This document shows, in pieces, positions 52,117 through 60,209 of a DNA stretch of 64,000 bases. The DNA is taken from assembly GCA_910585855.1 (NCBI GenBank), contig CAJUGZ010000001.1, positions 1-64,000 of the forward strand, written 5' to 3'. Under the pieces are notes generated by a model, which did not search any database, was not told the DNA's origin, and worked only from the letters and a program-made list of their open reading frames with translations. Both the position numbers and the translations under genes were made by a program. Source of the DNA: an uncultured Lachnospiraceae bacterium. Lineage in GTDB: Bacteria > Bacillota > Clostridia > Lachnospirales > Lachnospiraceae. Every line of letters starts with the position of its first letter. Within the stretch, counting starts at the first letter, position 1.

Positions 52117-53640
52117 CTAAATTTCCTGCAATGCCTTATACTGATTTTTTAATGCCGGATAGAGTTCCTGATATACCTTGTGATAAGCAGCATATTTTTC
52201 TGTATGCTCTGAAATTGGTGTACATTCTTTATCAATTTTTAATACTTTATCACAAGCTGCCTGTACACTTTCATAAATTCCAGTTCCAACTCCGGCAAGA
52301 ATCGCTACTCCTAATGCTGGCCCTTCCTTTGCTGTCACTGTCTTAACTTTACAGTTATACATATCCGCCAGCATCTGACGCCAGATAGGACTTCTTCCAC
52401 CCCCACCGCAAGCCATCATTTCATCTACTTCCACTCCCATTTCTTTTAAAATGTCATTACAATCTTTTAATGAATAAGAAACTCCTTCCATTACTGCCCG
52501 AAGCATATCTTTTCTGGTATGAATTGCGGAAAGACCAAAAAATACACCACGGCAGTCCGGATCTAAATGAGGTGTTCTCTCCCCCATCAAATACGGAAGA
52601 TAGATCAAACGATTGCTTCCTACAGGAATTTCTGCTACATCTTCATTGATATACTCATAGGCATCTTTTCCTTCTAATTTTGCCCGATTTATATAATCCT
52701 GACAAAAATTATCCCGAAACCACTTTAAGGAAAGTCCTGCACCCTGTGTCACTCCCATTACATGCCATGCTCCGGGAACGGCACAGCAAAAAGTATGTAC
52801 TCGTCCCTTTTTATCAATCGTTACTTTATCACTATGTGCAAATACCACACCACTTGTTCCTATCGTAGTAAATGCCCGTCCTTCTCTTACAATTCCAGTT
52901 CCCACTGCTGCTGCTGCATTATCCCCTGCACCACCTACCACTGCCGTATGAACCGACAATCCAGTCTTTTCCGCAATTTCCGGCAAAATCGTTCCCGTTA
53001 CTTCCACCGATTCATATACTTTTGCCAATAAATTTTTATCAATCTCCAACTTTTCCAATACTTCATCTGACCAACAGCGATTCGGCACATCCAATAACTG
53101 CATACCAGAAGCATCCGATACCTCAGTTGCAAACTCCCCTGTCAATATATAACGCACATAATCCTTTGGAAGTAAGATATGTCTGCACTTTGCATAATTT
53201 TCCGGCTCATGATTTCTTACCCAGAGAATCTTAGAAGCGGTAAATCCTGTAAGAGCCGGATTCGCAGTAATTTCAATTAAACGTTCTCTTCCAATCTTTT
53301 CTGTTATTTCTTCACATTCCTTTGCTGTTCTTTGATCACACCAAATAATAGACGGACGAATTACTTTCCCTGCTTCATCCAACATAACCAATCCATGCAT
53401 CTGTCCCGAAATACCAAGCCCTTTAATCTCTTCCTTATCTACCCCAGATTCCTTTACCACTTTTGTAATAGTAGTAAGTGCAGCATCCCGCCAATCTTCC
53501 GGTCTTTGCTCTGCCCATCCATTCTGCGGCTGATACATCGGATATTCCTGCGAAGCCGATGCCACAATACCTCCCTCTTCATCAAACAATACTGTCTTCG
53601 TAGCACTTGTTCCTAAATCAATCCCGATTAAATATCTCAT
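52117..53640 (-). CDS. xylB: Xylulokinase-like sugar kinase (FGGY)
   Basis: 507 residues. FGGY family: LIGIDLGTSATKTVLFDEEG (ATP site), ISGQMHGLVMLDEAGKVIRPSIIWCDQRT (sugar site, typical of XylB), TIGTSGVVF and ACGGGGRSPIWRQMLADMYN. Phosphorylates a ketopentose such as D-xylulose. AAAGGAGAG precedes the start. It is downstream of the LacI and isomerase genes in the same direction; substrate may differ from xylulose. Confidence 0.9.
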   Translation of the reverse strand: MRYLIGIDLGTSATKTVLFDEEGGIVASASQEYPMYQPQNGWAEQRPEDWRDAALTTITKVVKESGVDKEEIKGLGISGQMHGLVMLDEAGKVIRPSIIWCDQRTAKECEEITEKIGRERLIEITANPALTGFTASKILWVRNHEPENYAKCRHILLPKDYVRYILTGEFATEVSDASGMQLLDVPNRCWSDEVLEKLEIDKNLLAKVYESVEVTGTILPEIAEKTGLSVHTAVVGGAGDNAAAAVGTGIVREGRAFTTIGTSGVVFAHSDKVTIDKKGRVHTFCCAVPGAWHVMGVTQGAGLSLKWFRDNFCQDYINRAKLEGKDAYEYINEDVAEIPVGSNRLIYLPYLMGERTPHLDPDCRGVFFGLSAIHTRKDMLRAVMEGVSYSLKDCNDILKEMGVEVDEMMACGGGGRSPIWRQMLADMYNCKVKTVTAKEGPALGVAILAGVGTGIYESVQAACDKVLKIDKECTPISEHTEKYAAYHKVYQELYPALKNQYKALQEI

Positions 53641-53730
53641 ATTCTTTTTCTCTCCTTTTAAAAAAACATTTTATCACCACTACAACAACCACTTTACAAT
53701 TTATTATAATTTTTTCGCCTGAAGTACACA

Positions 53731-53871
53731 GCCGAAAGTCAAATGGGGTTCTATGCAGGGTCATCATTTCCCGTCGGCACTTAGGCACGGTCTTTTCGTG
53801 CCTTATGTGTCCGCTACGAAGAAATGCTAAGCGCAAGCGGGCTCGGAATAGAGCCCCATTTGGCTTTCGGC
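53731..53871. repeat. 141-bp long-hairpin element
   Basis: 24-base arms at 53731-53754 and 53848-53871 match in 22 of 24 positions as an inverted repeat; the two differences become G-U pairs if the plus strand is RNA. Inside is a 7-bp hairpin AGGCACG/CGTGCCT (53783-53803). It is GC-rich compared with its surroundings and lies between LacI and xylulokinase genes. Likely an interspersed repeat (MITE/REP-like) or a structured RNA. Confidence 0.65.
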
Positions 53872-53919
53872 GTCCTCTTAGCCATTATCTCATATATTTT
53901 TCGAACAACTTTTATAGTA

Positions 53920-54942
53920 TTATGGCAAATTTTCTGGAATTAAAATATCATTTGGCATAATATATTCACATTGCGGCTTTTTATCCTTTACCAAATACTC
54001 CATAGCAGTAAAAATCGCCTGATACCCCTGCATCCAAGGCCGCTGGCAAATAATCGCTTTTATCAGTCCCTTTTTCATCCATTCTCTAGTTGTCTTTGTA
54101 TCATCACTGGCAATAACAGCAATCTGTTCCACACGACAGCTATCAGATACCGCCTGACATACCCCCGCTGCACCGGCAGCAGCAATATAAATTGCAGAAA
54201 TCTCTTTCTGTTGTTCTAATACTTTTTTTGTTTCCTGATACGCCTTGTTATCATCATCATTTGTTTCAATAATATCCCTTATCAAAAGCCCCGGATATTT
54301 CTTTTTGCAAAGAGAACCAAATCCATGTACTCTTTGATTATGTCCTAACGACTTAATCGAACCTGTCGCAATTAAAATCTGTGCCTGTCCGCCCATAATC
54401 AGTCCCATCATTCCTGCTGCTGTTTCACCGCTTTTTATAAAATTTCCACCTACATAAAACAGCCGTTCACTTTCCTCTAAATCCGAGTTTAAAGTAGCAA
54501 CCGCAATATTATTTTCTTTTAGTTCAGAGATTGCCTGCTGAATTCGTTCATCATTAATCGCATGAAGTACTAAAAACTGTACTTCTTCTTTCATCTCCTG
54601 AATCAATGCTATCTGACGTTCTATATCATATCCCTTCATATGCTTGATCAAAACACGGATTCCAAAATCTGCAATTTCCTCTGCTGCCTGTAAAATCCCC
54701 TCTTCTACCTGAAAGAAAAATTCATTTCCTTCGGAAATAAGCAGTACACCGATTGTATAGTTTTTCTTTCGTGCAGCCAGAGCCTTTCCTGCTGTATTAG
54801 GGCGATAACCCATTTGCTTTGCTGTTTCACGTACTAAAAGGTCAATTTCAGGTTTTACTTTTCCACGATTATTTAGCACCCTATCAACAGTTCCTCTCGA
54901 TACGTGGCACACTTCTGCAATCTGTTTCATTGTCACTGCCAT
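53920..54942 (-). CDS. LacI-family transcriptional regulator
   Basis: 340 residues. An N-terminal LacI helix-turn-helix (MKQIAEVCHVSRGTVDRVLNNRGKVKPE, GYRPNTAGKALA) and a periplasmic-binding-like sensor domain of the sugar/autoinducer type (GVLLISEGNEFFFQVEEGI, VASDDTKTTREWMKKG). AAAGGAA precedes it. Likely controls the isomerase and kinase genes around it through the palindrome at 56737. Confidence 0.9.
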   Translation of the reverse strand: MAVTMKQIAEVCHVSRGTVDRVLNNRGKVKPEIDLLVRETAKQMGYRPNTAGKALAARKKNYTIGVLLISEGNEFFFQVEEGILQAAEEIADFGIRVLIKHMKGYDIERQIALIQEMKEEVQFLVLHAINDERIQQAISELKENNIAVATLNSDLEESERLFYVGGNFIKSGETAAGMMGLIMGGQAQILIATGSIKSLGHNQRVHGFGSLCKKKYPGLLIRDIIETNDDDNKAYQETKKVLEQQKEISAIYIAAAGAAGVCQAVSDSCRVEQIAVIASDDTKTTREWMKKGLIKAIICQRPWMQGYQAIFTAMEYLVKDKKPQCEYIMPNDILIPENLP

Positions 54943-55084
54943 ATTCCATATTCCTTTCTATCTTCTGTCAAAGAGTCTTTCCCACTGAAGTTTCTAATCA
55001 AACAGAGAAGATTTTCCCCTGCTCGTATACCGCCAATATGCCACATAGTAGCATATTTCCTTTGTATCAGCATATACATAAAAA

Positions 55085-55138
55085 AGATACTTTCTGCTTC
55101 CCAAGAACAACTTTGCTTCTCTTCAGCAGAAAGCATCT
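55085..55138 (-). terminator. Terminator after isomerase gene
   Basis: AGATACTTTCTGCT pairs with AGCAGAAAGCATCT (one mismatch), with six T on the minus strand. It is 60 bases after the isomerase stop and ahead of the LacI gene. Confidence 0.75.
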
Positions 55139-55196
55139 TTCTGTTACTTATTAAAATTAAATTATTTTTATAGAAAAATATCCTTCTGTTTTATCA

Positions 55197-56666
55197 CTAT
55201 GCATAAGGATTTTCTGTTTTATACATCATTCCCTTTGGCTGATTAAACCCAATATCCTCTACACCAAGATATTTAAACACTTCAAAAATAGCCTTTCCAA
55301 AATGCCCAAATGCAACTGCTCCATGATGCGGATAGTTCTTTTCTACTAATACATGACGATAGAACCGTCCCATCTCAGGGATTGCAAAAATTCCGATCGC
55401 ACCAAAGGAGCGTGTTCGTACATCCAATACTTCACCTTCTGCTACATATGCCCGAAGCTGTGCATCAGCCGTACTTTGCAGGCGGAAGAAAGTAATATCT
55501 CCCGGAATAATATCACCTTCCAAAGTTCCATTTGTTACTTCTACTGGAAGACTTCTTGCCATAATCATCTGATATTTCATTTCACAAGAAACCAATTTTC
55601 CAGAAGCTGTATTTCCACAGTGGAATCCCATAAAGGTATCCCGCAGTGTATAATTGGTCTTTCCTTTAATCTCTGCATCAAACATATCCGCAGGTACTGT
55701 ATTATTGATATCCAAAAGTGTAACTGCATCCAAACTGACACATGTTCCGATAAATTCACTTAATGCCCCATAGATATCTACCTCACAGGATACCGGAATC
55801 CCCTGTGCAGTCAAACGGCTGTTTACATAACAAGGAACAAATCCAAACTGTGTCTGAAATGCCGGCCAGCACTTTCCGGCAATCGCTACAAACTCTCTTG
55901 ATCCTCTATGTTCTTCTACCCAGTCAAGCAATGTCAATTCATACTGTGCTAATTTAGAAAGAATCTCAGGCTTTTTATTTCCTGCCCCAAGTTCTTCTTC
56001 CATTTCCTTTACAATCGCTGGAATTCTTTCATCCCCTGCATGATTATTAAAAGATTCAAATAAATCCAATTCCGAATTTTCTTCAATCTCTACTCCTACA
56101 TTATATAACTGCTTAATTGGTGCATTACATGCTATAAAATCCTGTGGACGTGGACCAAAGCTGATAATCTTTAAATTATTTAAACCGATAACCGTTCTTG
56201 CAATCGGTAGGAAATCATTTATCATATCCGCACATTCTGCAGGTGTTCCAACCGGATACTCTGGAATATAAGCACGCAGACCACGCAGTTTTAAATTATA
56301 GCTGCAGTTTAACATACCACAGTATGCATCCCCTCTGCCCCCTAATAAATTATCTCCACTTTCCTCTGCAGCTGCCATATACATCACAGGTCCATCAAAA
56401 TATTTTGCCATTAAAGTTTCCGGTGTTTCTGGTCCGAAATTTCCTAAATATACTACTAACGCATTACATCCAGCTTCTTTTACTTCTGTCAAAGCCTTTT
56501 TCATATGAATTTCATTCTCTACTACAGTTGGACATTCATAAATTTCTCCATATTTTTCCTTATAATTCTCTACTACCTTAATCCGTCTGCTTTCGGATAA
56601 TGTCATTGGAAAACAATTTCTGCTTACTGCTACAATTCCTAATTTTACCTCTGGAATATTCTTCAT
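55197..56666 (-). CDS. L-fucose/L-arabinose isomerase family protein
   Basis: 489 residues from MKNIPEVKLGIVAVSRNCFPMTL; AAGGAGG lies 12 bases upstream. It has the COG2407-type FucI/AraA layout: N-terminal NALVVYLGNFGPETPETLMAKY, a middle ESFNNHAGDERIP, and a C-terminal isomerase fold with TFMGFHCGNTASGKL and PHHGAVAFGHFGKAI. Catalyses aldose-ketose isomerisation; the sugar cannot be fixed by sequence. First gene of the sugar cluster, under a consensus promoter with a LacI-type palindrome. Confidence 0.85.
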   Translation of the reverse strand: MKNIPEVKLGIVAVSRNCFPMTLSESRRIKVVENYKEKYGEIYECPTVVENEIHMKKALTEVKEAGCNALVVYLGNFGPETPETLMAKYFDGPVMYMAAAEESGDNLLGGRGDAYCGMLNCSYNLKLRGLRAYIPEYPVGTPAECADMINDFLPIARTVIGLNNLKIISFGPRPQDFIACNAPIKQLYNVGVEIEENSELDLFESFNNHAGDERIPAIVKEMEEELGAGNKKPEILSKLAQYELTLLDWVEEHRGSREFVAIAGKCWPAFQTQFGFVPCYVNSRLTAQGIPVSCEVDIYGALSEFIGTCVSLDAVTLLDINNTVPADMFDAEIKGKTNYTLRDTFMGFHCGNTASGKLVSCEMKYQMIMARSLPVEVTNGTLEGDIIPGDITFFRLQSTADAQLRAYVAEGEVLDVRTRSFGAIGIFAIPEMGRFYRHVLVEKNYPHHGAVAFGHFGKAIFEVFKYLGVEDIGFNQPKGMMYKTENPYA

Positions 56667-56736
56667 GATTATATAATCCTCCTTTTTATACACTGCAGGT
56701 CTGACATCCCCTGCCGTTATATGTCAACCCTTTTTG

Positions 56737-56790
56737 TGTGCTCGAGCACATCACTAAAATTATTATAAAAACAAATTAGGAAATTGTCAA
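56737..56790 (-). promoter_or_regulatory. Isomerase promoter with LacI-type operator
   Basis: TTGACA (56785-56790), 17 bases, TATAAT (56762-56767) on the minus strand. The perfect palindrome TGTGCTCGAGCACA (56737-56750) lies just after the expected start site, where a bound LacI-family protein would block transcription. Confidence 0.85.
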
Positions 56791-56882
56791 CAGTTTTCAT
56801 AAAAAACTTCATTCATCTTTTTTTATTTTCCTCTTTATACCTGACAGCAAAAATGCTACAATCCCTGTATATCCTTATTTTA

Positions 56883-57836
56883 CTACATTAGCAGGTAATT
56901 ACCCTTATCAGTATTAATACTACTGGTAAGGGCGTTTTCTTTCCAGTCGGCTTGTACCCAATTCACATAATGTGCTGCCCGCTCCATGCTTGCATGATAC
57001 AGCGTAGTAAGAATATAGGACTGCTTTTTCTTAATCCTCTGCCCTTGCTCCTGAAACCGTATCAAGGCATACTCCACATCCGCATAGTTCAATTTCATCA
57101 AATTACTTTTGACCAATTCCCTTGGCTTCTCCTGTCCATTAATATGTACCGTTTTACTTTTCGACAACAGAGTATCCAACATGATACTCACAAAATTATC
57201 GACCAGATCCATTTCATTCGGGTGAGCGATCTTTAAATTCTCGTAGTCAATGTTTTCCCGAATCACAGAAAGAACGTCTTCCAGACGTGTTTGTCCGTCT
57301 GTCTGTCTTGTCTGATTGGTATTCCCTTCCTCTTTTTCCTGACTGACAGGACTAGACTGATTATAATTCTTAGTATAATTAATATTATTAATATAATTAT
57401 TATTATGTTCCCAATTTTCTAGATCTAGGTTTTCTATTTCTTGATTTTCTATTTCTTGAAAACCAGTAAGTAGAGAAACCCTGCTATTTTCCTCCGTTTT
57501 TAACATTTCTGACAATTCTGGAATTTCGTAAATCGTACTTTCCCACCGAAGAATCCTTCTTCCCTTCTCATCCCGAATTGGAACTTTCTGATAATATCCA
57601 CACTCTTTCAGCTCTTTTAGTCCTGCATATACAGATGCTTTCCCATCAACAGCATAATTAACAAGATTCCCAACTATCACCTTCCAGTTATCCGGTTTAC
57701 TTAATAAATACGCTAAAATCCCTTTGGCTTTGAAAGAAAGTCTAGTATCTTCCAGAAATGTTTTATCCATTGTAACAAAATTATTAGGGCATCTTCTTAC
57801 TCGAATAATCTCATTTAAGCGTTTATCTTCACTCAT
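56883..57836 (-). CDS. Plasmid/ICE-type replication initiator (DUF6017-like)
   Basis: 317 residues. Residues 1-105 form the RepA-N/HTH-type region common in Firmicutes mobile elements (FVTMDKTFLEDTRLSFKAKGILAYLLSKPDNWKV, ASVYAGLKELKECGYYQ). A charged linker follows, then a DUF6017-like C-terminal region (ENIDYENLKIAHPNEMDLVDNFVSIMLDTLLS, LTTLYHASMERAAHYVNWV). Probably a replication gene left from an integrated element. No relaxase or integrase is adjacent. Confidence 0.8.
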   Translation of the reverse strand: MSEDKRLNEIIRVRRCPNNFVTMDKTFLEDTRLSFKAKGILAYLLSKPDNWKVIVGNLVNYAVDGKASVYAGLKELKECGYYQKVPIRDEKGRRILRWESTIYEIPELSEMLKTEENSRVSLLTGFQEIENQEIENLDLENWEHNNNYINNINYTKNYNQSSPVSQEKEEGNTNQTRQTDGQTRLEDVLSVIRENIDYENLKIAHPNEMDLVDNFVSIMLDTLLSKSKTVHINGQEKPRELVKSNLMKLNYADVEYALIRFQEQGQRIKKKQSYILTTLYHASMERAAHYVNWVQADWKENALTSSINTDKGNYLLM

Positions 57837-57990
57837 AGCTTTTACTCCTTTTGTTTTAGATTGGTTTAGCTGTTAGATAGCTCGTTTAGAAGTTTTGTAA
57901 TTCTAAGAAAAAAATCAATCAATAGTTATGATAAATTATTAACTCTTAATAACTATACATTACTTTTTTTATTATGTCAAGTTATTCACC

Positions 57991-58019
57991 TTGATTATTT
58001 TTTAATAATATGCTACACT
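57991..58019 (+). promoter_or_regulatory. Promoter of ribbon-helix-helix gene
   Basis: TTGATT, 17 bases, TACACT, 30 bases before the start codon. Upstream, ATAGTTAT and ATAACTAT form an inverted repeat near 57,910-57,960. Confidence 0.6.
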
Positions 58020-58049
58020 TACTTTAAACAAGAAGGAGGTACTATATTT

Positions 58050-58214
58050 ATGTCAATATCAGATAACAAAATAAGATGTTCACTTGTAATAGACAAAAAA
58101 GATAAATCCGCTATAGAGGATATAGCAAAAAGAGATGATCGTTCTATAAATTATATAATCAACCAAGCCATAAAAGAATTTATTAAAAAAGCTTCCTCCG
58201 ATAAAAAAGAATGA
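58050..58214 (+). CDS. Ribbon-helix-helix protein (CopG/Arc-like)
   Basis: 54 residues, MSISDNKIRCSLVIDKKDKSAIEDIAKRDDRSINYIINQAIKEFIKKAS, eight bases after AGAAGGAGG. One beta strand then two helices with RSINYIINQAI matches the ribbon-helix-helix fold. It is divergent from the replication protein, a common copy-control or partner arrangement on plasmids and ICEs. Confidence 0.78.
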   Translation: MSISDNKIRCSLVIDKKDKSAIEDIAKRDDRSINYIINQAIKEFIKKASSDKKE

Positions 58215-58557
58215 TTAATTTCTCTTTTCCAGTAGGCAGCAGTATATCATACAGCTTGCTTCCAGAAATCTAATATTCCTTACTCTACATCTAAAACCTA
58301 GGGAATCAATCGTTTTTCTTCCTATTAGATTTCAATCAGACAACTGCCAGTACTTCTCCAGAAAGTTAGAGAACAACTCTTTAAAATTTACAGATTGAAT
58401 TGTCCTCCTGCTCCCTTCCCACCCCGTCAAGACACTCATGCATACATCTACATTTTTCTGTAAGACAAGTTCCTAAAAATACCATAAAAAAACAGAGAAA
58501 TAAATCTGAATCATCAGTTATTTCCCTGCTTCATAGCTGCAATATAAAATTTTTCTT
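58215..58557. other. Non-coding stretch with one terminator
   Basis: No gene visible. Holds a minus-strand terminator at 58,493-58,529 (CAGAGAAATAA/TTATTTCCCTG, with seven T) that ends the pseudogene transcript. Confidence 0.55.
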
Positions 58558-58975
58558 CTAAACTGTTTGAAGTCCTGCAAGCTGTTCTACTTCTGCAACA
58601 CTAAAACCTCTTCTGCAATTTCCTCGATTGTCATTTTTCCTCTTTTTCGCATCCTAAGTGCTGTTTTCTTTTTCGTTTCACTAATTCCCTGACTTTTTCC
58701 CTGATTTAAAATGATTCTTGCACTTATTTCAAGCAACGCCCCTCTCATCATATCACCTACACCTTTCTGCACATTCTCATACTTTTGTACAATCTCTTTA
58801 ATCACATCGCCAGAAAACTCTATGATTGTCCGTTTATCAAACACCCCCGAAATCCCTTTAGGTTTTCATGCAATGATATCCGCTCGTCAAACTCAAATTC
58901 CCGTAACTCCTGCCCTATGGAAACAATATATATCAGAGAAAACCTACTACCAAACTCATGCACCAAACTATCAAA
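58558..58975 (-). pseudogene. Frameshifted remnant of a PD-(D/E)XK/Rpn-like gene
   Basis: Three pieces in different frames join into one protein: KFDSLVHEFGSRFSLIYIVS...LREFEFDERISLHENLKG (58,846-58,975), then SGVFDKRTIIEFSGDVIKEI...KTALRMRKRGKMTIEEIAEE (58,600-58,846), then GFSVAEVEQLAGLQTV (58,558-58,600). The C-terminal KGKxTxEEIAEExGxSVxEVxxL pattern is common at the ends of Rpn/PD-(D/E)XK transposase-type proteins. The 5' part has been lost at the methyltransferase gene. Confidence 0.65.
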
Positions 58976-60164
58976 CTTTACATAAAAGCACAAACTCTGT
59001 CGGAACTAAATTCCCGCCATAATGCCGAAGATAAAATTTATACTGCGGATATATACTGTCAATCAAAAACGGAATCTTCCAAATATCCTCATAACCATGA
59101 TAAACACAAATTGCCAATTTGGGATGATCCCTTTTTATTATTTTTTGCATCCCCAAAATAGCACTCTGTTCCGCTCCTTCAATATCCATCTTAATAAATG
59201 TAACGGATTCCTCTATATCTTCATCTAAACTTACTACCTCAACCCTTTCATATCCCGTTTGTGCCTCCTCCAATTTATTTGCAGAAGTGATCTCATTTTC
59301 GTTTAGATACATAACCCCCCCAGAAGCTCCTGCTCCCTTCTGCCGAATCACAATATCATGGTATTCTGCTAAATTTTTCTCTAATTCTATACAAGATTTA
59401 CTAGATATTTCATATGCATAAATTCTTTTATAACCCGTTCCATACATTTGGATATACTGTAAAATAGAATCTCCATTAAATGCACCTATATCCACAAAAA
59501 CATCTTCTTTATTATCAGAAAATAAATCTGGTTCATAATAATCAAAAAAAATAGATTTTACTACACTAATATCATTTAAATCCAGTTCTGCCCAATTTCT
59601 TAAAATTGCATATAAGGTACGTTTGGACAAATAATCTTCTAATCGGCGGTATAGCCATAAAAATTCATAACTTCTTTGTTTTAATACTGCTGCTCGAAAC
59701 TCCAATGTCTGATAATCTCCCTGTTCTGGATGAATTGTCCCCCATAGAGGAAAACGAGCAAAATATGTAACAAATCTATTATATGCACTGAAATTTTGTC
59801 CCTTCAGCCATAATAAATTATTTTTCATTACTTCTACTAACTTTTCCCTGCTATTATTCCAAATATAATTCAAAAGAGCAAAAAACTCTTTATCATATAG
59901 ATTTTGTATAAGAAACGGCTGTTTTATTTCATCCATAACCCGATAAATTTCCAACAGCCAATCTGCATCTGACAAACTCTCCGTATCAATTCGATCGGTA
60001 ATACTATAAGGTAAAACAACATTTAAATTTTTTTCAACACACTTTCTGCCCTCTGAAATATCTTCTTTTAATATCCTGCTATCCTCTGTTTTCATTTGAT
60101 GTTCCAATGCTTCACCAATTACTTCAAGGAGTTCAAAAATCTTCTGTTCCACTTCCTTATCCAT
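58971..60164 (-). CDS. FkbM-family methyltransferase
   Basis: 397 residues from MDKEVEQKIFELLEV, nine bases after GAGGA. The SAM site is in FVDIGAFNGDSILQYIQMYG; FIKMDIEGAEQSAILGM is the FkbM signature. The N-terminal 200 residues are a helical extension. It probably methylates a sugar on flagellin, judging from the glycosyltransferase and flagellin upstream. A run of seven G (59315-59321) codes Gly-Gly inside the catalytic domain. Confidence 0.87.
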   Translation of the reverse strand: MDKEVEQKIFELLEVIGEALEHQMKTEDSRILKEDISEGRKCVEKNLNVVLPYSITDRIDTESLSDADWLLEIYRVMDEIKQPFLIQNLYDKEFFALLNYIWNNSREKLVEVMKNNLLWLKGQNFSAYNRFVTYFARFPLWGTIHPEQGDYQTLEFRAAVLKQRSYEFLWLYRRLEDYLSKRTLYAILRNWAELDLNDISVVKSIFFDYYEPDLFSDNKEDVFVDIGAFNGDSILQYIQMYGTGYKRIYAYEISSKSCIELEKNLAEYHDIVIRQKGAGASGGVMYLNENEITSANKLEEAQTGYERVEVVSLDEDIEESVTFIKMDIEGAEQSAILGMQKIIKRDHPKLAICVYHGYEDIWKIPFLIDSIYPQYKFYLRHYGGNLVPTEFVLLCKV

Positions 60165-60209
60165 TTTTATTTTCCTCATTTTGTATCTTTTTATTTATTC
60201 AAAATAATA

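Noticed and set aside
53607-53960. Frames across the 141-bp hairpin element
   Set aside because: Created by the inverted repeat; no start context and overlap with LacI and kinase gene ends.
55353-55763. Plus-strand 136-codon frame
   Set aside because: Shadow of the isomerase gene with no ribosome site.
58711-59022. Plus-strand frame ending SVGTKFPP
   Set aside because: Opposite the pseudogene and the FkbM C-terminus, both of which read better on the minus strand.
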